Shown: in pieces, positions 13,001-28,000 of the stretch
Layout of the letters: the number at the start of each line of letters is the position of its first letter
How positions within the stretch are numbered: position 1 is the first letter of the stretch
Assembly: GCA_035222895.1 (NCBI GenBank)
Contig: JAVYIG010001841.1
Location: 1-64,000 of the forward strand
Length of the DNA: 64,000 nt
Source: Strongylocentrotus droebachiensis
Lineage: Eukaryota > Echinodermata > Echinoidea > Camarodonta > Strongylocentrotidae
Direction: 5' to 3'
Notes under the pieces: generated by a model
Seen by the model: the letters and a program-made list of their open reading frames with translations, nothing else
Databases searched by the model: none
What the model was told of the DNA's origin: nothing
Position numbers and translations under genes: made by a program

Positions 13001-16000
13001 TTTCCGTGCGGCCTCCGTACGAAGGAAGGAGGCGGCCGTGAGATATTCGTACGGATTCACGAGCTCCGCGCCCTCTACGATTTTGTTTCGCAGAGAGTTA
13101 TACAAATTAGAAAATTCGTAAGCCCGTAGTCATGTCGTAAGTGTCATTGCATAATCCCCGCATGGGCATCGCGTAGGACTCGCACCAAACGCACGATTTG
13201 TCGGTGAACATGGAGGAAGAAAAAAAAAAAGCTTAAAAACGGCACGGCGGCTGCACGGTCATGGCGCCTTCTCCGCGAAAACTTTGCACGGAAGCTGCTC
13301 GGGCTCCGTACGATTTCCGTACAATCTCCAAGCAGCCTCTGTACGGTACCCCCCCCCCCCCCCCCGAATCGCACTAAAATCGTAGACTAATTTATCGTAC
13401 GGCGCCCGGGGCAAATGTAATCCAGGCATAATATAGGTCGTCCCTGCGGCGGCCGTAATTTTTTTGACAAATACCAAGTCAGACGCAAGGTACCCGCAAT
13501 GCCACCGTACGTCCGACGTATGGTCGCCGTGGATCCACTCTACGGCATGGCTACGGTGTGTCTATTTGTCTTTTTGCTATGGCGAACCTAGAAATGAAAA
13601 AAGTTATAACTCCGCGTTATAATCCCACGGCGACGCGTACGGCCTGTAAAGACATAGATACGCCCTAAGCCTAGGGCGACCCTGAGGCCACCACAGATTA
13701 TTCGCGGCCGCCGCAGGTATCTCTCGATTTTGGGGGCATACTGCCGCCATATCCTAGCCGTAGAGAAAATGGACCTAGGCATAATTCTTCAATACTTCTC
13801 CGTCAAATGATAAATGCATTCACATACATGAATAAATCAAGCGGAGATGACTTCACCCAATAATATAGTGCGAAGCTGATCGGAGTTTTTGTTTTGGTTT
13901 TTGTTACTCGAAGAGTTTAAACGAATATAGAAAGCATCGAACAATATTGACTGGCTTAACTTTCGGGAGATACCACATCTATTGCCCTCCCAAGACCCAT
14001 ATTGCCCTCGTCTTTGACTCGGGGCAATATGAGTCTAGTTTGGGAAATATATGTTGTATCTCCCTCAAGGCCAGTCCATATTATATAAATAATTCATGAC
14101 CTTAAGGTGCGTTGAAGGCGTGTTCAAATTTCTAAGCAAAGATGGCCGAGCTTAATGTGTACACATGAAATATATCATATTACAGTATGTTATTCTTTAT
14201 TTTATTCATACTTCTAATCAGTTGGTCCATACGAAGCCAGGGCTATGCAGCCTATCACGAAGAAAAGTTAGATTTGTATGCATTCTAGCTGTAAACAAAT
14301 TATATGTAGACATGCTAGAGCAAATTACCTTAATCCACTTATTGTTGTCTGCAGCTGCGGCAACCCATGCACCGATGTCTCCTGAAACGATAACGGCATT
14401 CAGCCTTGCTCTGTAAGCTTCATGGCCAGAACCATATCTCGATGACGAGGTCAGACTAGAGTCTGGTATACGGCCATCTTCCACGCCGAGCCCCTCGCCG
14501 AGGACAGGAGGATTGCAACCGAATTTCGCTTCGAGGTTCAGCGACGCTGCACAAAAAAATTGCACAAAAAGACGAAGACTACTAACTGACCTTCACTATG
14601 AACATGACTGACAAAGAAAGCGGACAAAATATACAGTTCCTCGGGTAGACAAAGAAACTACCTTTACTGCTATTATGTAAAAATGTGTAGAACAGGTGTC
14701 ACATGCATATTCACCTGTTCTACACATTTTTACATAATAGCAGTGAAGGGATGTTCCTTTGTCTACCTGAGGAACTGTATATTTTGTGCGCTTTCTTTGT
14801 CAGTCATGTTCATAGTGCTTGTAACTAACTTTCTTATATTTCCTACTTACTCGCAAGGCAAGGTTGTCCTTTTAATATATAATACATGAATGTAATCCGG
14901 TAATCTATTCTGGCAACAAGTTATACAATGTATTGATAAGAACTAACGAGCAAGGAGTACAAAACAAAACAACAACAACAAATGGAGAAGGAAACAAAAA
15001 AAGGAGATTTATAATCGGGGAATGGGACGGATCTGAAGGCCGGCTCACATCATGCCGAATAGGGGGTACCGCAATCTACGTTAAGCTGCCGATTGCAATA
15101 TTATTATTCCCGCCAATCATCGTGTGTTGCCTTCATTTGTCGCTGATGAATCCGCTAGCGACCGCAGACGGCCGAAATTATCAGTCGCGTCCGTCGGCAA
15201 ATTTTCAGCATTTTGAAAAGTTTGTGGGGACAAAAAAATCGTTGTGATTCCGTCGTTTGCCGCTACTATTTGAGCCGGCCTTAAGGAAACCAATGATTAT
15301 CATGATTATGAAAATACAGGTATGTTGATTTTTCGCGTGGTAATAAAAACACCTGCCATGGGTAACAAGAGTTCCTGTATTTTCCTGTATTTCTTGAGCA
15401 TTCGTGTGAAAGGATGTTCTTGTAATCACCTACAATATTAATGTTTTAACAGATGGGGGCCGGCCTGTCCAGGCGTTCAACCCGCGACATCTCGTTACCC
15501 AAAAGAGAATTCTATGTTGATGGAAAAGATAATTATTTATTCTTAAGGGTAGTACCTTTCGGAAATTGCCGATTAAATTAAATTAATCTTTGCATACGCG
15601 CTTGACTTAATGTGATCAAATTATCACCGTGTTCGTTGAAATCTGAAAGGCACACTGTCCTACTTGTAGCTACTTGCTCCCTCTATATAGAAAACTTCCC
15701 AAATCGGTGCCTGTTGGTCCCCCATGATCCTCTTTTTCTTATGTTAAATGAGAGCTGAGTTAATGAGATTGCCACCTGTCACAGTGACCTCGATGGCTCG
15801 CTGTGTGGTCTAATCCCTTCTAGCTGCAGTAGTAACGCCTACCTTTAAAGAAATGAAACCCTACCACAACACGCGGGGCCCACTATTGAATAACGTCGGG
15901 GAGATTATATGTGCACTGGGTATTATTACACCGGACAGGGAGGTGAAAGAACAGGAGGCGAAACTCTTGTAATTTATTCAAACGCATTCTTGAGTTCTAA

Positions 16001-19000
16001 AGCGTAACAATGGGATGTGTAACACTCCACTTGGCTTTGAAGTTCCATGCTCCGAACCGCGCTTCCACTGCGGGGAATTTCGGAAGCCAGGCACCAGTTT
16101 TACATTTATTACAAAATATTAAATTACCGGCGAAATTACAGTGTAAATTAAAAACTTTATATGGGAATTTCATTGGGAATAGTGCATCAAACAAATTTTC
16201 AAATTTAGAACTCCGTCCTGCCTTTAAATTGTGTGCCAGAGTTGGTAAAAGAAAAATTACATCCTGTCAAAAACTCAATATTTTAGGATGATGCGCTTAT
16301 TTGTGCATGCTTTAATGTCCCGTTATTTGATCCATGATTTACAATCTTCAATAACATTAAGTTTGCTAATGCGTGTTTTCGCGTGTTTTTTGTATTTTTC
16401 AAGTTTAAAAAAGAATGAAATTACACAAGTTTGTGTTCGCTTGTTCTACTCTTTACACATTCAACAATGGATGAGAAATCATTGGAAGGGACAGCGAACA
16501 GTTGCTGTGATACCATTTTCTGATGTAGGAATTCTAAATCCTAAAATTTCATGCGCTCTTTTATCTCACCACCTGGTCAACCGCTGCAGAATAGCGCATA
16601 ACTTTCCGGCGGCTTGGAGCATGGGGTCAAAGGAGAACGGCTTGATTCAAGTCCTTCTCTATCACGTCCCTGCACCGGACAATTATGTGCCGCTACCAAC
16701 TGACATGTTTAAACATGTCGAACGCAGGGAAATTCGCTGGCCCACTGTAACATTCTTTGAGTTTGCCTTCGCGCTCGGAGAGCAATCGGATGAGGAAGAT
16801 TTGGGATTGATGGGTTAAACCCATCGCACCCTATACGATCTGACTACAACCCTTGTGTGGATATATTGCAACAACATTTGATAGGAAAATTCAAACATGC
16901 TCTAAATCCCAATTATCGAGGATCCGTAGAGTAATATTAAATATCAAATCTAAATTTCGAGGGATTTGAAACTTTCTTGAGGGAGAACAAGCTAAATTGG
17001 CTCTGACTCGAAGTGACGTCAGGCCAGTAGTGAGATTGTCTACGATTTGAAGCCGATTAGGCTTTTATTCTGTCTAGAAGAATTAAATGCACTAAAATTC
17101 CACTTGAAACTATTTTTATCATTATTCAGAACCTAAATTGGAGAGATGATGTTTGTTTAGATTTCCATATCTAATACAGTTGCCATTTCTTCGAAAATCG
17201 ATCGCAGGAGGATGGTGTAGTGTGCGGTGGGGCGGTTCTCCTGAACATGATAGAGGGGCGGTCCTAATAGTGCACTTAAGTATTTGTGTGTAACTCTCGT
17301 TACAAACTAACACCAAAAATATGTCATATGTCCAGAATTAGTCATAATATCACATTATGACAGAAATTTTCCAGAAGCAATTGTGAAAGGTTGGCCTTGT
17401 ATAACATAACAAATGATATATACTCTGGGGTTTAGGAATGATAACAATTTGAAACAAAAAGAAGATTAAACTCTGCTGAAAGTCACATACATTACACACA
17501 GAAATAAGTAAAGGGACTGCACACAAGTGTTTCGTCCAGAATTTGCATGTTTTGACCATTTCTTGTAGTTATAGTCCTACTCCCACCAACATTTGTCATC
17601 AATTCGAGGTAACCCTTTTAATTGTACCAGAAGCAAACATTCTCTTTCGTTAACAGTCTTACTCTGCACTTACCTATGGCATCAGTTAGAGGTCCATACC
17701 CATATAGTTCCATCCTCAAAGAAATGTCGCCTTCATTGGTCTTTGGATGGATCCGGAAAAAGCGTCCAACTACCGGCCTAGCAAACGTGTGAGTCACATG
17801 GCTATCACGGTCATAATTTCCCGGAAATATCTATAAAAAACATATAAAGTTATGAGAATGATATTAAGTAATATTGCAAAGAAAATTCATTTTAAATGAG
17901 GCTCATCGTTAGTTCATAACCCTATACGGCATGTGTATTTATATAATGCTGACCGAATCCTGAACAGTATTGTGTAAAATGAAGAAGAGCTACCTGTGTT
18001 CCTGCGCTCGGGGGTTGTAGAAACCTCCTCATCAACATGGTTTGCTGAACATTGTGTTGTAAGGGTTTAATAATGATTCTCGTTTGTTTTGATATGCATA
18101 GGCCTATATTATGTATATTGCTATCTTGACTTTTCGTCTGCCCATTATACTTCTTTGTTACCCATTATACATAAAACTAGAAATGCATGGAGTTCCTTTT
18201 CACCAGTTCCTTTTCCCCAGTTTTATAACTTAAAAATAAATATGACACTTAGGAAACTTATTGATAATTTCCATGAACCTTGTTAACTGAATGATTTTTT
18301 TCTCTCCAGGAGAGCTGCGGTAAATTAATTTTGTGCATGATATTGATAATGGAATATGAAAGATTTGTGTTCTTCTTGTTTTAAATCATTTATGTTTGAT
18401 CCTTCGCTTTTTCTTACTTTCTTTCATTCCATGCTACACTGGAAGTCTTTTCTTTCTTTTTCTCCTCCTTGTCTTTTTTGTTTTCCCTTCTTGAGTTTCT
18501 CTCCCAATTTATAACAAAAATGTTTTATTGATGGGATATTTGGTTCTGTATTAATTATAAGATAACATTAGGTTGTAATTTTTATATTGAATATTTATTT
18601 TTAAAGCAGTTTACGCTTACAACCACTGGAACTGAAAAAGGGCTTTTTGCTACCGGTATTAGGTTAACATTTTGTGTCCCTTGCATTCAAGTGGTTGTAC
18701 TATCCTTTGTTTATACCTGCTCAGTTGTCTGTTTTCTGATTTGTTATGTCCTTTCTTTATTGCCAAATAAAATATATAATATCAATAATAATAATACTAT
18801 TAATGGTATAAATTACAGTGGGACCTTGGGTTATGAAAACTTTGTTATATCAACTTTTACTTCAGCAAGGCAAGACAATCGGTTTTATTCCTATCTAATA
18901 TATACTGTTTTTGTTTGTTTTGTTTGTTTATTTGTGCTGGTTTTATTGCAGCAAAGGCAAAAGAAAGTTGTATTATAACAACAAATTTTCCATATTTTAA

Positions 19001-22000
19001 TGGAGTTCCAACGAGGTAACACTTTTTATCTCTGGACACAAAGACCACTGGTTAATTTTTATTTTTAATGTCATTGAGGATTTGCAGTTTTTGAATTACA
19101 TGTACCTCAATTGATCCAGAGTATACGTTCAAATAATCAGTCCAAGCCACGTTGTCAAAACTAGACGAAAAGGTGTATGACGTCACCCACTTTTCAAAGA
19201 GTTTTCTACCCTGAGTCGTTATGGCCGTTACGATATAACTGGACTCAAATTGGACCTGCATCCATTGGTATTGGTCGGACGGGTTTGCAATCCAGGCTGT
19301 CTCAGAGTTCAGGCGGCCAAAACGGCTGCAGAAGTCCGCCGAGTAGCAGGTTGATTCAGAGAAAGCCGAATCGGGAAGAGCCCCACTTTCAAGGCCGAGT
19401 GGTTGACCAGATATATTACACGGGTTTACTGTTGGAAAAAAGGCCAAGAGATAATAAAATCATATTACACAGTAGAATGACAAAGGCAAAGAAGTGCAAA
19501 TAAAATACGAGGGTGACAACTACATTTCTTAATAGCATAAAAGTCACAATTGTTTGTAATATCCCCTAACCTCTCTTTAGATTGTATAAGGATATACAAT
19601 CTCAGTTGATATTAAAAAAAAGTCACTATTTTTGCAAAATGTACAATTTTTCAAATGTTTACAAAGAGATCATATAAATCATTATCACTGCTTTTGTATC
19701 CGCGACAAATATTTCCATTTAGACAATGTCATGAACCTGTATTTAAAACTTTTTTAAGAACCAGACGCAAAAGAAATTATTTCAAGAAGGTTTTGAAGTA
19801 GATTATGAGTTATGTACTTTTCTTATTCATTTACATCTCAATCACTATGACAAGCAATATACTGTAGGAAACACAAGGCATTGTTTCAACAACAAAAAAT
19901 AAAACTGTATCTCGTATTCAACTCTTATATTTAATTTAGGTTATGCAACAAACACTGAAGACATTAGATTACATTCATGCGTATGCAAATGATATTAATT
20001 TTAACAAAACGTTCAGGCGCAAGGTGTATTTAATAATGTTAAATGATGTTATTGGTACGATGTTATTCAAATATTGGTGTATCATAATCTACAGTTTTTT
20101 AATTAGATGTTGCCAATAAAAATATCTCTCCATTTTGGGGGACTCACTGTACGTGTAGAACACGTTTTAATTCTAGAAGTTTCACTGATGAAGTTACTCT
20201 TTTAGTTACTTTTTAGACAAGGCAATAACATTAGTATTATCATCATTATTATTATTATTATCATCATCGTCGTCATCATAATCATCATCATTATCTTTAT
20301 TGATATTACTATCATTATTACTATTACTATTAATAGTATTATATTATTATTATTTGCATTATTATTTGTATCATGATTACTTTTATTATTATCATTATTA
20401 TTGTCATTATTATTATCCTTATTATTATTACTCACCGGGGCAACACACAATGGATACACTTTCACTCTCGGTTGTCCGTCCAACTTTAGTCTCACTGTAC
20501 CAGCAGTCGGTGATGTTTGTGGCGTTTGCAGGGCATATCACTGATTCCGATTGAGCAGGAGTATCGACGGACGAAGAATCGTACAGTGGACCACTCAACG
20601 TCGCAAATACTCCTTGTTCAATAAAGTTCATGTAAAAAGTATGACACCAAAGAAGTCACAATAATATGTTGAAGAAAATAAATGCGAGCCACAACAAAAT
20701 ATTAACTTTGTTGGGTAGCACAATAAACTGATTTGTGATGAAATACACCATATACAATTTAAGTATAGCTCTCGAAACAAGAGTTTTGAAAACAGGAAAT
20801 GATAAGAGATGGATTCAGGTTGAAGAATTAGAAAATCATCTATGAAATGGAATTTAAATCTCCAATTTGACCAAAATATATATACTTCTGAACATGACAC
20901 CAATATCTGATGATTCGTTGAAACGAAAAAGTAATTACATCAATAAATAATTTCAAATAACTTATGATTAAAAAAAAAAAAAAACGGTGTATGATAATAT
21001 TTGTAAAAAGACTCAAACGCATCAGATGAAAACAAGTATTATTGAGATAAATGGAAGAATTGCAATGGCAAATGAAATCCGTAATTTAAAAAATAAAACA
21101 TTACCATGAAAACAAAAATCCGTAGTTTTAAGTCACTATATCTGATTAGTTTTTCTCTACAGATGTGAGAGTCGGACAATAAACAAAGAGCTTCAGAGAA
21201 ACTTAGAGGGCACAGAGATTTGGTTATATTTTTGAATACTAATTTAAATAATAATAATAATAATAATAATCCGTTTTTAAAGTCCACTCCAAATTGTATT
21301 AAGTTAAACTGAAAATGGAAATTCTTTTTGCCCAATTGATCGTGAGCCCGACAACCACTGAGCAGCGCCAGATCGACGTTGCTTCCCTCAAAACAGAAGG
21401 GCTTGGAAATGTCTTTTTGTGTGAAAATAACGACCGTTAGTTGTCGAATCGAATTTAGCGAGCGCGCTCGTTTAATTAAATAGTCTGATTTTCAGGCCCG
21501 CGTACCGATAGGTCGTACGATTTGTGCTGCGTAAAGATTCATTCAGCTTTATTTTGGCCATTACTGAAGTGGGTTATTGATGTAGACAAATGCTCATGAC
21601 AAATGCTAATGTCAGTCAGTCACACAAAGTTCCAGAGAATTTGATTTTGGCTGCAAAAGGGGAAAACTACCTTTAAGATGATAACGATAATGTCTTACCT
21701 TCAAACCCTAGATACTGACATGCCAATTGGGATAGGTTCATGTTCCAACGCTCTTGATGTATCAGCACGTACGTGTTAGTACTGGAGCGGGACGTTATAG
21801 CAAGTGTTCCTTCATTTATCCTTTCACCAAGAAGCTTTAGCGAATGGATGGTTACATCTATAGAGTTTACAATCAATATGTGACAGATATGTTGAGGGGG
21901 GGGGGGGGGGAGAAAGAAAATGAAACTCATTAAGTGACTCGGTAAAAACAAGTTTTAAACAAGACGTTACGGCGATGTAAAATGTCTAGTTAAATATGTA

Positions 22001-25000
22001 AATTTCTCAGCTCTCCCATCAAACCTGAACATACAAATTGGTGTTACATAGGCCGCTTAATTGACGATTATCAGTCATTAAGTAGTCAAACCTCAGTCGT
22101 ATTAGAACACGTTTTATGTTGGTGTTAATGCAATTAGTGAATAGTTGATGAACGATCTGTAATCCACCACTCCTTTATTTACAGGCCCATTTGCTAAAAG
22201 GAATAATGGGATGTAAATACAAGTATTTAGTTAAATTGAAACATGAGTTCCCGTTAGACAAAGCGCAGGGAAATGCCAACATGCAACGAAAGAGGTGTCC
22301 CTATATCGGTACACTAGGATTACTCCAATGAATTAAAAATAGATTAAAATGACATTTCAATTAGCTCTTCATCAAATCGTATTTGTGAGTCCCTGTGGAA
22401 TCCCCCTCGGAATGCTTGAAGAACCACAGTGGATCATAATAAGGGAGTTTACAGATAGCACATGGTACAAATGACCCCAAATATCCACAGATCTTTTACA
22501 CATGGAGAAGTTCCACTTTGAGCATCTTAAGCAGGGCTCCCACTTAGCCGAGTTGTATTAGCGAGTTATGGCGAGTTGTGGTGAGTTGCCTCAAAGAGTC
22601 ACTCGCAATAACTCGCGAATAATTCGGTATGGCTTTAATAGCGTAACTCTTTACAACATTCCACGACTCTCCTCGAAGTCGCGAGCAGTTCCAAAATTTG
22701 GAGCATGTTCAAAAAAATTCCCCGATTCGTTGCAATTCGAGGTGAACTCGACTACACTCGTAATATACACGCATTACTTGTAACAAGCTCGCGCTGCACT
22801 CTTCATAAGGTGGCGAGTTGCTACGAGTATATTACGAGTGTTAAGCAAGTTCACCTCGAGCTACAACGAATCTGCGAAAATGTTCACTGATTCTTTGTTA
22901 CTCGAGGTGAATTCGTTGTTACTCGAGGTGAACTCGCTTACACTCGTAATATACTCGCATTACTCGTAACAAGCTCGCGCTGCACTCTTCATAAGGTGGC
23001 TAGTTGCTACGAGTTATGAAGAGTGCAGCGCTAGCTTGTTACGAGCAATGCGAGAATATTACGAGTGTAGGCGAGTTCACCTCGAATTACAACGAATCGG
23101 GGAAATCTTTTGAACATGTTCAAAATGTTGGAACTGCTCGCGACTTCGAGGGGAGTCTTGGAATGTTGTAAAGAGTTACGCTAAGCCATACCATACCGAA
23201 TTGTTCGCGAGTTATTGCGAGTGCCTCTTTGAGGCAACTCACCACAATTCGCCATAACTCGCTAATACAACTCGGCTAAGTGGGAGCCCCGCTTAAGAAT
23301 AATAACTGCCAAAGTCCTAGATGTGCTTCATGAATACCTTTTGTTTGTTCTATTGAAAAGAATACTTCCACCTGCGTATCATAGAATGTACCGTTAGTGC
23401 ATAAATGAATAATGTTACATAACTTCCATGAGCGCATATCCAGTATTCATCTCTGTGGGTCTTACCATTTTGGTACAAATGACCTTTATCTGCCCATGCG
23501 CAGATTGTATCTATGAACTGGCTTATAGCAAAGACATGGAGAAATACGTCAGTGTGAGTCAAATAAAAGTTTACACCTAGAAAATTGCTAATTATTTTTA
23601 AAAATCATCTATGAACAGTAAACTATCATACATCTTTATGAAATAGTGTTTTATCCCAAATCATTTCGAATCATTTGTGTGTGGTTGGTGTTCACGCTTG
23701 GATGAACAGGAGACATTGTTTAAGAGAGTACACAAATCGACTTGCGCCAAAAAAATGCTTTTGTGATGTTTGAATAAAACAATTGGGATTTGGGTAATAA
23801 TTCGGTCTTTGAAGATCCAAATTACATCCCTAAAAAAAAAAAATTATGCCACACATATCAAATATCAAATATCATTTTTTTTGGCGCGCGTTTGTGTGTG
23901 TGTGTTTGTGATTTTGCTTTTGCAAAACGCATATGCAATGCATCTTATTTGATACATTCAATTCATTCTCTCACTATAATACTTTTGCGTAAGTCAATTT
24001 TTCCCTCTCGCAAATAATGCCTCCTGTTTATCCAAGCGTGAACACATACCACACAAAAATGATACCAAACGATTCGGAATATATTACAATCTTTCAAAAC
24101 ATGTATGATAACATCTCGTTCATAGCTGACTGTTTAAACAAATGACAATTTTTTTTAGTGTAAACTTTGTTTTTACTCACACGGTACATGGACTTACGAC
24201 CGTATTTTGTTATGATTGTATTCATCATACCACAAAAAAACAAGTAGATTATTTCAATTACAGGCAAACCTGTCAACTGAGGGCAACCAATGGAATACTG
24301 GCCACTACAAACCGGAGGCCTTTGTAGGCAGGTTCTATACCACACTTCTCTTCCTCAAGGGAGACAATATACATGGCGACTGTAGACAAGGGATTCATAT
24401 GTCTGTCTTCTCGCAAGTGTCTCAATGTAGACAAGTAAAGCGGCATGCCCTCTTATCTTGCCATGCTCGCTTTCCTCACAAGTACATGCATCTCTATGTT
24501 AGACAAGGGTTTGCCCCTCCCCCTCCCGTACAAACATCCCAAATCCTTTAACTACCTCTACCCCTGTCTCACTTACTTTCTTCACACCTTTCACCACGGT
24601 AGCGATCTGAGCAGAGACAAGTAAATCCTGTGTCCGTCTCCTTGCAAGTGCCTCCATGAAGACAAGGGTTTGAGTGGCATGCTGGTGATAAAGATAACAC
24701 AGGGGGAAAACATGGTCAAGAAAAGTGAATACCCCAAGGTCGAATACATTCATAAAAAATAGTGGTGTAGAAACAGGGCACACGAGGGTTCATGTCCTAT
24801 CCGATGGCTAAGAAATGAAAAGAAATACGAAAGCGAAAAAATAGAGAACGGTAAAGGGGGGTGATAGGAATTGAACAAATACGCCTGGACCACACTAGAT
24901 CCCCCTAAACAGTAGCCTTGTAAATTCTTATTTCGTTTTTGGAGTTAGACCGATGTTCCCTCCCCCCCCCCCCTACCACAAAGCTACTTCCACCGAGTAA

Positions 25001-28000
25001 GTTTGGTGCCACCCCTTCTTTCTTGATTATGTTTACAATGGATTTGCATGCACTGTAACACCCAACGAAACGCTTCCGTTTCCGTTTATTCAACAGCAGC
25101 CCTGAGACATTGTAATTGGGCAATCCACAAGTTCTGATCGGTGTCATAATAAAATGGTTCTTCGTCAGTGTTATATACATAGTAATTTAAACAAATGCAT
25201 TTGTTTCGGCTCCAGCCTTATTTTTCGGTTCAGTTCGTTTTTCCGAAGGTTTGCAATGCCGCTAGTACGTTTATTCCGAAGGTTCATATTTCCGAAAATG
25301 AAACAGGATTCGTTTTTCAGAAAATGAGGTACAACAGTGCATTGTTTATTGGAATTAAGAACCTTCCGAATACCGAAGCTTTCACATTTTAAGAATAACA
25401 CATATTTTCAGAATAATGAACCCTTTTTCACCATTGGAATTATGAACATTCGCATAAACGAACCACCGAAATATCGCAGCAAATGTTCGAAATTATGAAC
25501 CCTCTCTCACCCATGTGATTATGAACCCCCTGATATGGGGAAGTTCGTTTTTCGGAAATACGAAACTTTGCAGTAATGTACCGTCGGAAAAACGACGCCT
25601 CCCCATTTGTTCGTGACACCTCATTTCGGGGATTATGCATGTAAATACTACCTGGTTCGGTGCAATAGTAACGCCGTTCACCATCGGGAATCGGGAGGTC
25701 TGATGGGAGTTTGGGTATTAACCAGTCTAGATCGGATGGCATGGGTTTAGGGATTAGTTGTACAGTCTCACCGCTCTCCAGGGTGTTCAAAGGACATGAC
25801 ATCATGGTCATATGAGGACAGACGTCATGTACGTCATGTAATGCTATAATGAAAGTGAGTTAAGGAATGAATAAATTGATAATTACACTGATGGATAAAT
25901 ACATCCTTAAACGAATGTATAAGCATTAAAATGGATGTTAATGAATCATTACATGAATAAATGAATGAACACATAGATACATGTGTAGATAAATCTACAT
26001 TTGAATGAAATACTCATGATGAACAAACAATAAATTCCAATAGACAGAAGGAGCAACACATAACATTGGCTCCCACTATTGTTCCCAAAAGCTCATTTAC
26101 ATAGGATAAGTTACAAATGTTACAAGGGACCCCACTGGAAATAAGCTCTCGAGCTTTCGTGGGTTATCCTGTTCAAGCTGACTTATTTTTTATCTGTTTT
26201 TATTGTATATTGTTGTATGTTGGAAGCTTGTCGAATAAAAATCAATAAATCAATCAATCAATCAATCAATCAATATTTGAAACGTTAATGAATATGAAAT
26301 AATTAACTAGATGATACGTGAGCGAAACGGTCCCCAAACATTGACATTGGCATGGTCAATGACTCAATGTAAACCAACGAAACAAATAACTTAATATTAT
26401 TGGTCAAAAAACGAAGGGGGAGAAGCATCAGATCAATGAAAGCGAATGATATATAAGAATAGGCGCTTTTTGTCTCTTTAGGTTTGGATGTTTTCCAAGA
26501 AGCACAATATAGCATCATTCGTTTCTTTTCTCCTGTCAATGTAAAATTATTGTATATGCATGCATGTATCTTGATATTAATTAATTTTGAGCAGCGCACA
26601 ACATCGCTACGTACCTTTGCATCTCGGGTCAAGGAAACCTACAGCACAATACTCCCATCTTATCCCAGAATTGGTGGTGTAACACCAAGCAGTGTCATCA
26701 TTAACTGGGTTTCTGCAATAGTTGTCGTCTAGTCCCGCGTTAGGAAAGTTAGCTGGAGTCGTATCGTGTTGATGGGGATCCTGAGAGGTCCATGCTTGAC
26801 AAGTATGACCGTTGATTGTCTTAGATAAGTCTCCTCTGTAGTTCAATCCTGTAGGATCTTTCTGGCATACAGGTGTGTCTCGAGAAAAACACAGAGTAAT
26901 ATTTCTAAAGAGCTTGTTAACGTAATATGCGTTTGGTTCTGAATAATCGTTTGGTCCCCCTTTCCCCCGAAAAATAAATGATCTACTCTCACGCAATGAC
27001 TGATTCACAGACCAAATTAGAATTTATTGTGTCAGTCAAATACATAGAGATAGTTGAGTTTTGATGCAGAGGGCGCTTTACAAATTGTGTTGTGAGATAA
27101 TGAAAAACTCAGTGTCAAATTAGAAAGAATGTACAATTTAAATGACAAAATCATCTTAGTTTGATCGAAATCGGTTCAGAGACGCCTGAAATATCCATAA
27201 GTATAATCATTTATAATATTCGGTAATTTTGTATTATATTCCACATACTAAGAATCTTGCTCTACGATTGGTCAAAAGTAAATCACATGATGAAAGATAG
27301 TTAGCCCATCATTGATGGGAGAAGAAAAGTTCGTTGCACTGTGTAGATAGTAGTACTATCTACACAGTGCAACGCACTTTAATTGTATACCCTGCGTATT
27401 GCTCTCCTCTTTAAGCACTTTTAGTGTTAGTACGCGAACTTTGGTCACGCGTGAACTATATGGTCACACCACCATGCTGCATGCACTGTACGTATCGTAC
27501 ACCGTTTGCTAGCTGTTAATTGTTGACTTGTTGCTCTAAAATGACCTAAGAAATAAAATGTTTCCGATGTGGAATATAAAGCAAATAATCACCTTTTGGT
27601 TTCAGGTGATGGCAAACTATCACGACCTCGGCAATCTTATTATATACGCTATCTTTCCTCAGCTTCGCTTCGGAAAGATAGCTACATCCGGATCGCCTCG
27701 GAAGTGATAGTTTTTCCCATCACCTTCACCAGCGGTAATTATTTGCTTACTAGCCGTTGAAAAAAGAAATAGCGCCTTAACCCTAATAAGGCCGGAGGGG
27801 GGGGGGGCATTAAGGCCCCCCCCCCCCTCTACGATTTGTCCGATTGCTCGCGAACGGATATGGATGGCGTCTCGCCGCTCGCTGATTTTTTCTTTTGAGT
27901 CTTCTGCATCTTTCAATGTTTTTGTCTTGAAAATCGGACCTACAGTTACAACGTAACGTGACCTTGTGTCTTTGCATATCAGCCCGAAAATCGCTCATTT

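Noticed and set aside
16288..16818. 176-codon frame and its 149-codon partner at 45034-45483
   Set aside because: Lies mostly inside the CAGGG element and runs out of it into unrelated flanks in each copy; no domain recognised.
24499..24783. 94-codon frame starting MCPVSTPLF
   Set aside because: Wrong frame across the EGF exon; the correct frame gives the six-cysteine EGF with proper splice sites.
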